24,400 bases of DNA, taken from positions 1 through 24,400 of the forward strand of contig JBBIOU010000037.1 of the NCBI GenBank assembly GCA_037443205.1, written 5' to 3'. The notes beneath the pieces are model-generated. The model was given only the letters and a program-made list of their open reading frames with translations, made no database searches and was not told the DNA's origin. The stretch comes from JBBIOU01 sp037443205 (GTDB lineage Bacteria; Bacteroidota; Bacteroidia; Flavobacteriales_D; UBA2798). Of the stretch, positions 15,644 to 24,400 are shown one piece after another (within the stretch, counting starts at the first letter, position 1; every line of letters begins with the position of its first letter). The translations under genes were made by a program, and so were the position numbers.

Positions 15644-15737
15644 CCGCTCTTTTTTAAAAAAAAGCAACCTTTCCGGTAAGGAATGTATAACAAACTCTCG
15701 CAACCGGATGCGGGATACAAAAAAACAAAAAGCCGCC

Positions 15738-17549
15738 ATGGCAAAATCTAACCCTGCTTCAAACGAAGCGACCCAAATTCAGCCCGATGTAAATTTTGAT
15801 TGGAAAGCCTATGACGACAGAGGAGACATCTACTCTGCCGGTGAACGCGAAGAATTAGGCTCGCAGTACGACAAAACCCTTACTTCAGTTGCCGAAAAAG
15901 CAGTTACCGAAGGCACCATTGTTGCCATTACCAAAAAAGAAGTGGTAATAAACATTGGTTATAAATCCGAAGGTGTTGTGCCTTTATCTGAGTTTCGTTA
16001 CAACCCTAACATTAAAGTTGGAGACAAAGTTGTTGTATATGTTGAATCAACTGAAGATAAAAACGGGCAATTAATCATTTCGCATAAAAAAGCACGCTTA
16101 TTTTATGCATGGGAACGTGTTAATCAGGCACATAATGCTGATGAAATTGTTACCGGATATGTTAAATGCCGTACCAAAGGCGGTTTAATTGTAGATGTAT
16201 TTGGATTAGAAGCCTTTTTACCCGGCTCACAAATTGATGTTAAACCCATTCGCGACTACGATATATTTGTTGGTAAAAATATGGAATTTAAAGTGGTAAA
16301 AATTAACCACGAATTTAAAAACGTTGTCGTATCGCACAAAGCACTTATAGAAGCCGAACTGGAAGAACAGAAAAAACAAATTATAGGTGGCCTTGAAAAA
16401 GGTCAGGTGCTTGAAGGTACAGTTAAAAATATTACTTCATACGGAGTATTTATTGATTTAGGCGGAGTTGACGGTTTAATACACATTACCGACCTAAGCT
16501 GGGGACGTGTTAATCATCCGGAAGAATTGGTACAATTAGACCAAAAAATCAACGTAGTAATTTTAGATTTTGATGATGATAAAAAGCGCATAGCCTTAGG
16601 ATTAAAACAACTTACCTCACATCCTTGGGATGCACTTGATCCGAATCTGAAAGTAGGCGATAAAGTAAAAGGTAAAGTTGTTGTATTGGCTGATTACGGA
16701 GCATTTATTGAAATACAACCCGGTGTAGAAGGATTGATACACGTTTCGGAGATGAGTTGGAGCCAACACCTGCGTTCTGCTCAGGATTTCTTAAAAGTAG
16801 GTGACGAAGTAGAAGCCCTGGTATTAACCTTAGACCGTGAAGAACGCAAGATGTCATTAGGCATGAAACAACTTACTCCTGACCCTTGGGCACAAATTGA
16901 AAATAAATATCCGGTTGATTCGCGCCACAAAGCCAAAGTTAGAAACTTTACCAACTTTGGTGTATTTGTAGAATTAGAAGAAGGTGTTGACGGATTGATA
17001 CATATCTCTGACTTATCCTGGAGCAAAAAAATTAAACATCCTTCAGAATTTTGCAAAATAGGCGATGAAATAGAAGTAATAGTACTGGAACTTGATAAAG
17101 AAAACCGCAGATTAAGTCTGGGACACAAACAACTTGAAGAAAACCCCTGGGATGTATTTGAAACCATGTTTACGGTTGGTTCTGTACACGAAGGAACGGT
17201 TATCCATGTCAGTGATAAATCAGCTACTATAGCCCTGCCCTATGGTGTTGAAGCTTATGCACCCATCAAACAATTGCGCAAAGAAGACGGAACCACCGCC
17301 AAAGTTGATGAGAAATTAAACTTTTTAATTACCGAGTTTAATAAAGACGCTAAAAAAATTGTTGTTTCTCACACCCGTACATTTGATAATGCAACAGGTA
17401 ATGATGAAAAAACAGGCGGTAAAAAATCGGGTGGTAAAAAAGGCGGAACCTCTAAAGCAGTAAAAGAGATAAATCAAACCGTAGAAAAAACCACTTTAGG
17501 AGATTTGGATGGTTTAGCTAAATTAAAATCAACTTTAGAAGATAAATAA
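15738..17549 (+). CDS. rpsA: 30S ribosomal protein S1
   Basis: 603 residues from the ATG at 15738 (MAKSNPASNEATQ). An in-frame ATG at 15708 would add a lysine-rich decapeptide and is less likely. S1 binds mRNA and brings it to the 30S subunit; it matters especially in Bacteroidota, where Shine-Dalgarno sequences are scarce. Six S1 (OB-fold) repeats are visible: about 57-117, 136-201, 222-291, 306-377, 394-465 and 480-546. Repeats 3-5 are the most canonical (GxFVE/ID...GVDGLIHISDLSW). Repeats 1, 2 and 6 are divergent, as usual for S1. The tail has a lysine/glycine-rich stretch (GGKKSGGKKGG, about 560-570). It has its own promoter and a strong terminator, so it is probably monocistronic. Confidence 0.96.
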   Translation: MAKSNPASNEATQIQPDVNFDWKAYDDRGDIYSAGEREELGSQYDKTLTSVAEKAVTEGTIVAITKKEVVINIGYKSEGVVPLSEFRYNPNIKVGDKVVVYVESTEDKNGQLIISHKKARLFYAWERVNQAHNADEIVTGYVKCRTKGGLIVDVFGLEAFLPGSQIDVKPIRDYDIFVGKNMEFKVVKINHEFKNVVVSHKALIEAELEEQKKQIIGGLEKGQVLEGTVKNITSYGVFIDLGGVDGLIHITDLSWGRVNHPEELVQLDQKINVVILDFDDDKKRIALGLKQLTSHPWDALDPNLKVGDKVKGKVVVLADYGAFIEIQPGVEGLIHVSEMSWSQHLRSAQDFLKVGDEVEALVLTLDREERKMSLGMKQLTPDPWAQIENKYPVDSRHKAKVRNFTNFGVFVELEEGVDGLIHISDLSWSKKIKHPSEFCKIGDEIEVIVLELDKENRRLSLGHKQLEENPWDVFETMFTVGSVHEGTVIHVSDKSATIALPYGVEAYAPIKQLRKEDGTTAKVDEKLNFLITEFNKDAKKIVVSHTRTFDNATGNDEKTGGKKSGGKKGGTSKAVKEINQTVEKTTLGDLDGLAKLKSTLEDK

Positions 17550-17574
17550 CACCGATTTTTATTCTTTTTATAAC

Positions 17575-17613
17575 ACAGCCGCGCCCTTTAACTAAAGGGC
17601 GCGGCTGTTTAAA
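17575..17613 (+). terminator. Strong intrinsic terminator of rpsA
   Basis: ACAGCCGCGCCCTTTA (17575-17590) pairs perfectly with 17593-17608, a stem of up to 16 bp with a tiny loop. The right arm runs into TTTAAATTT. It lies 26 bases after the rpsA stop. Confidence 0.9.
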
Positions 17614-17629
17614 TTTATCCCGAACTAAC

Positions 17630-17653
17630 CCCCAAAAAGTCATTAGACTTTTT
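17630..17653. repeat. Solo copy of the IS-end-like hairpin
   Basis: CCCCAAAAAGTCATTAGACTTTTTT repeats the core of the palindrome at 15550-15584 about 2 kb away. AAAAAGT and ACTTTTT pair around CATTAG. No transposase sequence accompanies it. Confidence 0.6.
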
Positions 17654-17656
17654 TCC

Positions 17657-17691
17657 CGACAGGCGAGCATTACGCATGCTCATATGCAATG
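17657..17691. repeat. Interspersed repeat, copy 2
   Basis: CAGGCGAGCATTAC at 17660-17673 is identical to 4894-4907 and continues with CATGCT and GCAATG, close to copy 1. It lies directly after the solo IS-end-like hairpin and before the sucC promoter. Confidence 0.6.
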
Positions 17692-17716
17692 CCGAATAAA
17701 TTGTTAACAATCATTT

Positions 17717-17747
17717 TTTGCATTTTACTTCAGATAAACTACATTTA
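17717..17747 (+). promoter_or_regulatory. Promoter of sucC
   Basis: TTTG (17717-17720), then exactly 19 nt, then TACATTTA (17740-17747). This fits TTTG-N19-TAnnTTTG except for the last base. The start codon is at 17769, so the leader is about 15 nt. Confidence 0.65.
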
Positions 17748-17768
17748 CGGCAATAAAAAAATAACATC

Positions 17769-18962
17769 ATGAATCTACACGAATACCAGGGAAAAGAAAT
17801 ACTTAAAAATTTTGGTGTTGCCATACAAAGAGGTATTGTAGCAAGCACAGTAGAAGAAGCCATAGATGCCGGAAAAAAATTACAAGAACAAACCGGTACC
17901 CAATTCTTTGTAGTAAAAGCTCAGATACATGCCGGTGGACGTGGTAAAGGCGGAGGCGTAAAAGTGGCTAAAAACATAGACGAACTAAAAGAAAAAGCAC
18001 AGGCTATATTGGGCATGAACTTAATTACACCACAAACTCCTCCTCAAGGCAAAAAAGTTCACAAGGTATTAATTGCCGAAGATGTATATTATCCGGGTCC
18101 TTCCGAACATAAAGAGTTTTATATGTCTATTTTGCTTGACCGCGCCAAAAGCAGACACATTATCATGTATTCTCCTGCCGGAGGTATGGATATTGAAAAA
18201 GTAGCTGAAGAAACGCCCGAATTGATATTTAAAGAAGAAATTGACCCAAAAGTTGGCTTGCAAGCATTCCAATGCAGAAAAGTAGCATTTAACCTTGGTC
18301 TGAGTGGCAACGCCTTTAAAGAAATGGTAAAATTTGTAGATGCGTTATACAAGGCTTATTTAGGATGTGATGCATCCTTATTTGAAATTAACCCCGTTTT
18401 TAAAACATCGGATGATAAAATTATTGCCGTTGATGCCAAGGTTACCCTGGATGACAATGCCCTTTTTCGCCATCCTGAATATGCATCTATGAGAGATATT
18501 ACCGAAGAAGACCCTACCGAAGTTGAAGCCGGTAAATTTGACCTTAACTATGTAAAGCTTGACGGTAATGTAGGCTGCATGGTAAATGGTGCCGGTTTGG
18601 CGATGGCTACCATGGATATTATAAAACTATCGGGAGGAGCACCTGCCAACTTTTTAGATGTAGGAGGTACAGCCAATGCGCAACGGGTTGAAAATGCCTT
18701 CAGAATTATTTTAAAAGACCCTAATGTAAAAGCTATATTAGTTAACATATTTGGTGGAATTGTGCGCTGCGACCGCGTAGCTCAAGGTGTAGTTGATGCC
18801 TACAAAAATATAGGCAACATTAGCGTGCCCATCATTGTCCGTTTGCAAGGTACAAATGCCGAAGAAGCCAAAAAATTAATTGAAGACAGTGGCTTGCAGG
18901 TTCATTCGGCTATCCAGTTAAAAGATGCCGCTCAAAAAGTAAAAGAAGTGTTGGCTATATAA
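17769..18962 (+). CDS. sucC: Succinate-CoA ligase (ADP-forming) subunit beta
   Basis: 397 residues, the usual length is about 390-400. With SucD it interconverts succinyl-CoA and succinate with nucleotide phosphorylation in the TCA cycle. The N-terminal ATP-grasp domain starts MNLHEYQGKEILKNFGVAIQ and keeps the glycine-rich HAGGRGKGGGVKVAK. FEINPVF and AVDAKVTLDDNALFRH carry the metal-site residues. The C-terminal CoA-ligase domain has the typical GCMVNGAGLAMATMDI, FLDVGGTA and ILVNIFGGIVRCDRVAQGV. sucD is not adjacent: the next gene is on the opposite strand, so the two subunits are encoded separately here. A -33/-7 promoter pair precedes it. Confidence 0.97.
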   Translation: MNLHEYQGKEILKNFGVAIQRGIVASTVEEAIDAGKKLQEQTGTQFFVVKAQIHAGGRGKGGGVKVAKNIDELKEKAQAILGMNLITPQTPPQGKKVHKVLIAEDVYYPGPSEHKEFYMSILLDRAKSRHIIMYSPAGGMDIEKVAEETPELIFKEEIDPKVGLQAFQCRKVAFNLGLSGNAFKEMVKFVDALYKAYLGCDASLFEINPVFKTSDDKIIAVDAKVTLDDNALFRHPEYASMRDITEEDPTEVEAGKFDLNYVKLDGNVGCMVNGAGLAMATMDIIKLSGGAPANFLDVGGTANAQRVENAFRIILKDPNVKAILVNIFGGIVRCDRVAQGVVDAYKNIGNISVPIIVRLQGTNAEEAKKLIEDSGLQVHSAIQLKDAAQKVKEVLAI

Positions 18963-18971
18963 TATATTCAA

Positions 18972-18988
18972 CTAAGTATTATACTTAG
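18972..18988. terminator. Weak palindrome between convergent sucC and lipoprotein gene
   Basis: CTAAGTAT-T-ATACTTAG is a perfect 8-bp inverted repeat 10 bases after the sucC stop. It is AT-rich and lacks a T-run, so terminator function is uncertain. Confidence 0.35.
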
Positions 18989-19035
18989 CAGGGGGTATAT
19001 AATAAAACCAGGTTTAATAACAGATCTAATACCAT

Positions 19036-19482
19036 TTACTTTATAAACAGTTTGTTGATGCGGCTTAAAGGGCCCGGGCAAAGTTGATTATGACAATTTA
19101 CACAATTGGTAACAGCCAGATTAAAGCTTTGATTAATATTTTCTGCATCTGCAGTTTTTAATTGTTGCAAAGCAGCTAAAAAACCTTCGGCCATTTGTTG
19201 GTAGGTATCGGTGTTAACTTCGGTTTTCTTTTCAGGTGTGGGTTCGGCTGTTTTAATGGCTTCAAAACCCTCGGCAAAATTATCGGGCAAAGGCATATGG
19301 TTGCGTAATTTAACTTTTGCCAAATCAAATTCATCGGCCATTTGTCGCATCAGTAAAGCCAAAGGCGATGGCTCATAGGTGTTAAACCCCTCGTTATGTT
19401 TGTTTACAGTTTGCTCATTATTGCCACAAGAACATAATAATACAAACAATAAGCATAATACCGTAAGCGATAATAATTTCAT
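19036..19482 (-). CDS. Lipoprotein with C-terminal CxxCH heme motif, cytochrome c'-like
   Basis: 148 residues from the ATG at 19482. A longer frame from 19527 overlaps the upstream gene and lacks a signal. MKLLSLTVLCLLFVLLCSCG is a lipoprotein signal peptide with the lipidated cysteine in LCSC. The mature part is helical (PSPLALLMRQMADEFDLAKV, TYQQMAEGFLAALQQLKTA). It ends with NLAVTNCVNCHNQLCPGPLS, where CVNCH is a c-type heme attachment motif near the C-terminus. The heme site at the end of a helical chain is how cytochrome c' is built, so a four-helix heme protein is inferred. It starts 5 bases after the DUF4920 lipoprotein gene, almost certainly one operon. Electron transfer or gas binding at the cell envelope is possible; the partner is unknown. 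Confidence 0.75.
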   Translation of the reverse strand: MKLLSLTVLCLLFVLLCSCGNNEQTVNKHNEGFNTYEPSPLALLMRQMADEFDLAKVKLRNHMPLPDNFAEGFEAIKTAEPTPEKKTEVNTDTYQQMAEGFLAALQQLKTADAENINQSFNLAVTNCVNCHNQLCPGPLSRINKLFIK

Positions 19483-19487
19483 CTTAA

Positions 19488-19988
19488 TTATTTCTTGATG
19501 ATTACACCCGATGCCATAAATGTCCATTCTATTTTAGGCTCGGTTATAGCCTCTATTTCTTCCTTGGGGGCGTTTTTATCTTCGGTATAATGTTTTAAAT
19601 CCTCTACGGAGATAGTGTCAACATAGGCCCAACCTTGCATTACGGCTTTCATACCCGAAGCATTTTTAGGCACAAAAAATCCGTAGTCTTTAAAGCGTAC
19701 CGTCATTTCACGGTTATTTCCTAAATCTACGGTCATCCAACAGCCTTTTTTCTGACAAACCTCATTTATCACGGCACTCAACTTAGTTTGAATAGAGTCT
19801 TTTCCATTAAAAGCATTAATAAATTCCTCGCTGTTTATGGCTCCGTCTTCGGTAATTTTTTCGCCATAATATGCTATGCTGCTATCCGCATCATTTCCGG
19901 ATAATTCTTCGCTTGTTTTAGCTGAATCATTGCATGAAACTGTAAAAATTAAGGCTAAAATGCTCAATGTAAAATATAAGTTACGCAT
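19488..19988 (-). CDS. DUF4920 family lipoprotein
   Basis: 166 residues. MRNLYFTLSILALIFTVSCN is a lipoprotein-type signal with C19. The mature part has YYGEKITEDGAINSEEFINA, then EVCQKKGCWMTVDL and VRFKDYGFFVPKNASG, ending in IEWTFMASGVIIKK. These match the DUF4920 pattern, whose CQKxGCWM cysteines suggest metal or redox chemistry; that role is inference. Function in the family is unknown. It is the first gene of a pair with the CxxCH lipoprotein. A TAGCTTTG box 16 bases upstream (20005-20012) is a possible -7 element. Confidence 0.8.
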   Translation of the reverse strand: MRNLYFTLSILALIFTVSCNDSAKTSEELSGNDADSSIAYYGEKITEDGAINSEEFINAFNGKDSIQTKLSAVINEVCQKKGCWMTVDLGNNREMTVRFKDYGFFVPKNASGMKAVMQGWAYVDTISVEDLKHYTEDKNAPKEEIEAITEPKIEWTFMASGVIIKK

Positions 19989-20004
19989 AATTATTTTTTT
20001 ACTG

Positions 20005-20012
20005 CAAAGCTA
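20005..20012 (-). promoter_or_regulatory. Possible -7 box of the lipoprotein pair
   Basis: The minus strand reads TAGCTTTG, 16 bases before the DUF4920 ATG at 19988 and just downstream of the recR stop. No clear -33 box is present. Confidence 0.4.
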
Positions 20013-20027
20013 ATGATTTTATCAATA

Positions 20028-20648
20028 CTACTTTATAGTAATAGTAGTATCAAATGGTATTCTGTTTAATAATGATCTGCCCAAAGTAAGCTCATCGGTA
20101 TATTCCAACTCATCCCCTAAAGAAATACCCCGTGCAATATGAGTAATGCTTACAGGGAAATCTTTAAGTTTTTTGTACAAATAAAAATTGGTTGTATCGC
20201 CATCCATGGTAGCACTAAGGGCAAGAATAACCTCTTTGATTTCGCCTTTAGAAACTTTATCAGTAAGGGTGGTAATATTTAAATCGGACGGGCCAATGCC
20301 GTTTATAGGCGAAATAATGCCCCCCAATACATGATAATAGCCTTTATACTGGGCAGTGTTTTCAATTGCCATCACATCTCTCAGGTCTTCTACCACACAA
20401 AGCAAGGATCTGTCGCGAGACGGATTTGAACAGATATTGCAAATTTCATCATCAGCTATGTTATGGCAGATTTTACAATATCGGATGTTTTCTGCTAAGC
20501 TTTTTAACGCATCCGCAAAAAAATACAGTTCTTCTTTTGGGCGTTTCAATAGATTTAACACCAAACGTGTTGCTGTTCTTTTACCTATGCCGGGTAAACC
20601 TGCAAATTGATTTACGGCTTCTTCTAAAACTTTAGATGAAAAATTCAT
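20028..20648 (-). CDS. recR: Recombination mediator RecR
   Basis: 206 residues from MNFSSKVLEE at 20648. An in-frame ATG at 20657 overlaps a TACTTTTG promoter-like box and is less likely. RecR works with RecO (and RecF) to load RecA on gapped DNA. The helix-hairpin-helix AGLPGIGKRTATRLV is at 16-30, the four-cysteine zinc finger is C58, C61, C70, C73 (CKIC...CNIC), and the Toprim domain starts LLCVVEDLRDVMAIENT. The C-terminal end has ITHIARGISLGDELEYTDEL, the Walker-B-like family signature followed by the usual TLGRSLLNR. Length is normal. It is transcribed divergently from the large surface protein. Confidence 0.96.
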   Translation of the reverse strand: MNFSSKVLEEAVNQFAGLPGIGKRTATRLVLNLLKRPKEELYFFADALKSLAENIRYCKICHNIADDEICNICSNPSRDRSLLCVVEDLRDVMAIENTAQYKGYYHVLGGIISPINGIGPSDLNITTLTDKVSKGEIKEVILALSATMDGDTTNFYLYKKLKDFPVSITHIARGISLGDELEYTDELTLGRSLLNRIPFDTTITIK

Positions 20649-20654
20649 GCCCTG

Positions 20655-20662
20655 CAAAAGTA
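20655..20662 (-). promoter_or_regulatory. Possible -7 box of recR
   Basis: The minus strand reads TACTTTTG, overlapping the alternative ATG at 20657. If used, transcription would begin almost at the 20648 ATG, giving a near-leaderless mRNA. No -33 box is visible, so this is tentative. Confidence 0.35.
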
Positions 20663-20819
20663 GAGGGTTTTAAGCCAGAGTTTTTTGAGTTAGTCATAAA
20701 ACTTTAAACTCTTTTTTTAACATTTTACTTAGGAATTTAAGAATCAATTTTATTTTTTTTGAAATACCTGCACAAGCAATTATAAAATTTTATAAATTGT
20801 GAACTCAAAACCAATAAAT

Positions 20820-23800
20820 ATGAAAAGAATTTTTCTGTTTTTTCTTGCACTTTCCATATATTTTACGGCATATCCTCAGCAAACCTGGCCCGAGATGATG
20901 GCCGACCCAAACGCCAATATGAGTCTTGTAAAGCAAAATTTTGAACAATACTGGCTCAACAAAGATTATACACAAAAAGGCAAAGGATGGAAAGTCTTTA
21001 AACGTTGGGAGTATTTTTGGGATCAAAGAACCTATCCCAGCGGAAACAGAAGTATAGCCAATCAAGCTATAGCCGATTATTACGCAGATATACAAAACAA
21101 TGCTTCTGCACGTAGCCTGAACGGCAACTGGTCGCCTTTAGGACCTACTAATTTACCAACCGGGGGCGGTTTAGGAAGAGTAAATTTTATACGTTTTGAC
21201 CCGACTAATTCAAACATTGTTTATGCCGGTGCTCCTGCAGGTGGCTTATGGCGTTCAACCAACGGAGGAGTTGGATGGACCGTATGGAATACCGATAACC
21301 TGCCGGTTATTGGTTGTACCGATTTAGCCATAGATCCTACCAATACACAAATTATGTATTTAGCTACAGGCGATGGTGATGCTAATGACACATACAGCAT
21401 TGGTGTTTTAAAATCAACCGATGGCGGCAACACATGGAACCCAACCGGATTAAACTGGGTTGTAACCAACCAAAGGGTTATCAGAAAACTATTGATTGAC
21501 CCTAACAATCCTCAAACTGTTTATGCTGCCAGCAGCAATGGCATTTATAAAACTACCAACGGAGGTACTAACTGGACACAAATTCGAACCGGAAACTTTA
21601 CGACATGGAATTTAAACCCGGAGATCCTAATACCATTTATGCTGCCGGGACAAGTTTTATATATACCAATAATGCAGGCGCCAACTGGATAACTACTGCC
21701 ACTGGTTTGCCCGGTTCAGGAGTAATCCGTATAGCTATTGCAGTTACACCCGCCAATCCAAATTATGTATATTTGCTTATTGCTCGCAGCAGCGATTACG
21801 GGTTACAAGGTGTTTATCGCTCAACCAATAGTGGAGCAAACTTTAGCACCCAGGCTACCTCTCCGAATTTATTGGGTTGGAACAGTACCGGATCAGATGC
21901 CGGTGGCCAAGGCTGGTACGATTTAGCCATAGCCGCATCGCCAACCAATGCCGATGTGGTTATTGTAGGCGGTATCAATATATGGCGCTCAACCAACGGT
22001 GGGGTAAACTGGTCTATTAATGCCCACTGGACAGGAAGCGGTGCTCCTTATGTGCATGCCGACATCCATGATTTGATTTTTTTACCCGGAAACGGCACTA
22101 CGTATTATGCCGGCCATGACGGAGGAGTGTCTAGAACCACAAACAGCGGTGGCGCCTGGACTGATTTAAGCAATGGTTTGCAGATAGCTCAAATGTACAG
22201 ATTAGGCACTTCTGCCACTAATACTAACCTGAACCTTACAGGACATCAGGATAACGGAACCAATCGCCTGAACGGAACCACCTGGACAGAAGTAATCGGT
22301 GGTGATGGCATGGAATGTATTATTGATTATTCTAATGCCAACATCATGTACGGAGAATTATATTATGGGAACATACGTAAATCTACTAATGGAGGAGGTA
22401 CCTTCAGTACCATTGTAAACACCGGAGGTACCGGAGTAAATGCCAATGGCAACTGGGTTACTCCATATGTTATGCACCCAACCAATAATCAAACCTTAAT
22501 TGTAGGCAAGGCTAATTTATACAGAACTACCAACGGTGGTACCGGCTGGACTGCCCTGGGCGCTACCACCGGTGGAACAGGAAACTTCGTTGCGATCGCT
22601 TATGCACCATCTGACCCTAATTATATTTATGCAGCAAAGCGCGACCGTTTATTTTTATCAACCAATGGCGGAACTAGTTTTACCAACATTACAGGCACCT
22701 TACCGGTAGGCTCGGCTGAAATAACATACATTGCTGTTTCTAATACCAATCCTCAGCAAGTGTATGTAACATTCTCGGGTTACTCGGCAGCTAATAAAGT
22801 ATTCAGTTCTACCAATGCCGGAGGCACATGGACGAATATCTCAAGTGGATTGCCTAATTTACCCGTAAACTGTATTGTTTATCAAAATGGCTCGCCCGAT
22901 GGTATTTATGTAGGAACGGATGTTGGAGTATATTACAGGGATAACACAACCGGTGGCTGGACGGGCTTCAGCAACGGTATGCCTAATGTGCCGGTTTTTG
23001 AGTTAGAAATCCAATATTCCAGCCAAAGACTAAGAGCGGCAACATATGGCCGGGGTTTGTGGGAATCAGATCTTTACACACCCGGTAATGCCCCTCCTGT
23101 TGCTGACTTTACAGCAAATTTAACTTACGCTTGTATAGGGCAAACCATTACATTTACCGATCTGTCAACCAATAATCCCACTTCCTGGTCATGGTCGTTT
23201 TCACCTACAACAGTTACCTATGTAAACAGTACTAGTTCTACCTCACAAAATCCTCAAGTTCAATTTAATGCAAACGGAACTTATACTGTTACTTTAACTG
23301 CTACCAACCCTTATGGAAGCGATCCTGAAGTAAAAACGGCCTATATAACCATCAGTAGTTCGCAGGCTCCTCCATTGATAGAGGGATTTCAAAGTACCAC
23401 ATTCTTACCTACCGGATGGTGGGCTAACGATGTAGCCAATGATGCAATTTTTTGGGATAGAAATACTACCGTGGGTGGTTTTGGCACCAGTACGGCTTCG
23501 GCATGGTTTGATAATTATAGTAATAACTCAGCAGGCAGTTGGGACGAAATGTGGTCTCCCAAGATGAATACGAACGGTTATACGGCATTTTGGGTAACAT
23601 TTGACGTAGCCTATGCGCGATACAATGCAACTTACAGCGATTCGCTCAGGGTACTTGTGTCAACCGATTGTGGAGCCACATGGACATCCGTTTATTATCA
23701 AGGTGGAACAAACCTGGCTACAGCACCCGATAATACCAATGCTTTTACTCCAACAGCAACACAGTGGAGAAAAGATTCTATTAACCTAAATACCTATATC

Positions 23801-24400
23801 AATCAACCCAATGTTATGATAGCCTTTAGAAATATAGGTCGTTGGGGTAATAATCTGTATCTAGATAATATCAATATCAATGGAACACCCGGAGCAGCGC
23901 CCACGGCATCATTTACTGCAAGCTCTACAAATATTTGTGCCGGAACTTGCATCAATTTTACCAATACCAGCACCGGTACCGGAAACTCCTACTCATGGAC
24001 CTTTCCCGGGGGTACACCTGCCAATAGTACCCAAACCAACCCAAGCAATATTTGTTTTAATACTGCCGGAACATATACGGTTAGCTTAACCGCTACCAAC
24101 GGATTTGGAAGCAGTACTGCAACTCAGGTAATAACTGTTAATGCTAATCCCAATGTTACGGTTAATCCTTCCTCACCGGCCATCTGCAATGGTAGCTCAA
24201 CTACGCTAACAGCCAGCGGTGCCACAAGTTACACGTGGACACCTGCTACCGGCTTAAGTTGTACTAACTGTGCCAGTCCCACGGCAAATCCTACGGCTAC
24301 TACCACCTATACAGTAACCGGCACCAGCGGCTCGTGCAGCGGCACGGCAAACGTTACCGTTACGGTTAACCCCTTGCCCAACGCCAGTGCTTCGGCTACT
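20820..24400 (+). CDS. Large secreted Asp-box propeller/PKD protein, frameshifted, 3' end outside window
   Basis: The signal peptide MKRIFLFFLALSIYFTAYPQ starts at 20820 (an ATG at 20799 only adds seven residues). The first frame stops at 21692, but homology moves to another frame at about 21599 (AAC TTT then TAC GAC ATG GAA) and stays open to the window end, about 1,190 codons in total. Eleven Asp-box motifs of the form S/T-T-N-G-G-x-x-W lie between 21257 and 22835, forming a sortilin/BNR-like beta-propeller. Then follow PKD domain 1 (about 23090-23355), a jelly-roll domain of the choice-of-anchor J kind (EGFQSTTFLPTGW..., about 23370-23885), PKD domain 2 (about 23895-24145) and a Gly/Thr-rich Ig-like repeat (24146 on). 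This is the architecture of Bacteroidota proteins exported by type IX secretion; the C-terminal sorting domain would lie past the window. The exact role is unknown; adhesion or peptidase-associated functions are guesses. Confidence 0.8.

Noticed and set aside
21590..21605. Programmed -1 ribosomal frameshifting in the surface protein
   Set aside because: The site A-AAC-TTT does not fit the X-XXY-YYZ slippery heptamer and no downstream pseudoknot is obvious; a missing base is simpler.
1..24400. CRISPR arrays, tRNA or rRNA genes
   Set aside because: No regularly spaced direct repeats and no cloverleaf or rRNA-like sequence were seen; the repeats present are palindromic and dispersed.

Overview
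The window looks like a chromosomal segment of a Bacteroidota bacterium. The evidence is the gene content (six-domain ribosomal protein S1, a class I FbaB-type aldolase, a DUF4920 lipoprotein, a PKD/Asp-box surface protein of the type exported by type IX secretion, and RHS proteins with the Bacteroidota-style core), starts without clear Shine-Dalgarno sequences, and repeated TAnnTTTG boxes upstream of genes. Some of these have a TTTG/TTG-like box exactly 19 nt upstream, as in the Bacteroidota primary-sigma promoter. The genus cannot be told from the sequence alone.

Layout. (1) Positions 1-4340 are an accessory RHS polymorphic-toxin locus. It holds the C-terminal end of a large RHS protein with an AT-rich toxin-like tip and an overlapping secreted partner gene. 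A 0.7-kb gap follows, containing a vestige of a third RHS core and several strong inverted repeats. Then comes an orphan RHS core-tip cassette with no N-terminal part, whose tip carries an HExxxH motif and which is followed by a second small secreted partner gene. (2) 4380-4740 is a decayed XRE-type regulator with two frameshifts, followed by repeat-rich non-coding DNA. (3) 5083-9690 is a minus-strand housekeeping block in transcription order fba, accD, rpsO, pnp, with a hairpin between rpsO and pnp. (4) 9971-12751 on the plus strand holds a sodium:solute symporter and rimO. (5) 12748-15184 on the minus strand holds carA-eno; eno overlaps rimO tail to tail. (6) 15326-15583 is an internally deleted insertion-sequence remnant. 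(7) rpsA and sucC follow on the plus strand, each with a recognisable promoter, rpsA ending in a very strong terminator. (8) On the minus strand are recR and a two-gene lipoprotein pair (DUF4920 protein and a CxxCH protein resembling cytochrome c'). (9) From 20820 to the window end runs a giant secreted Asp-box propeller/PKD protein, interrupted by one apparent single-base frameshift near 21599 and running off the window.

Functionally the core genes cover RNA turnover and translation (pnp, rpsO, rpsA, rimO), central carbon metabolism (fba, eno, sucC), lipid and pyrimidine/arginine precursors (accD, carA) and recombinational repair (recR). The most interesting part is the RHS locus at the left edge. 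It has the appearance of a toxin-tip reservoir: one expressed-looking tip plus partner, one displaced tip plus partner whose RHS homology begins abruptly beside repeat DNA, and one nearly erased core fragment between them.
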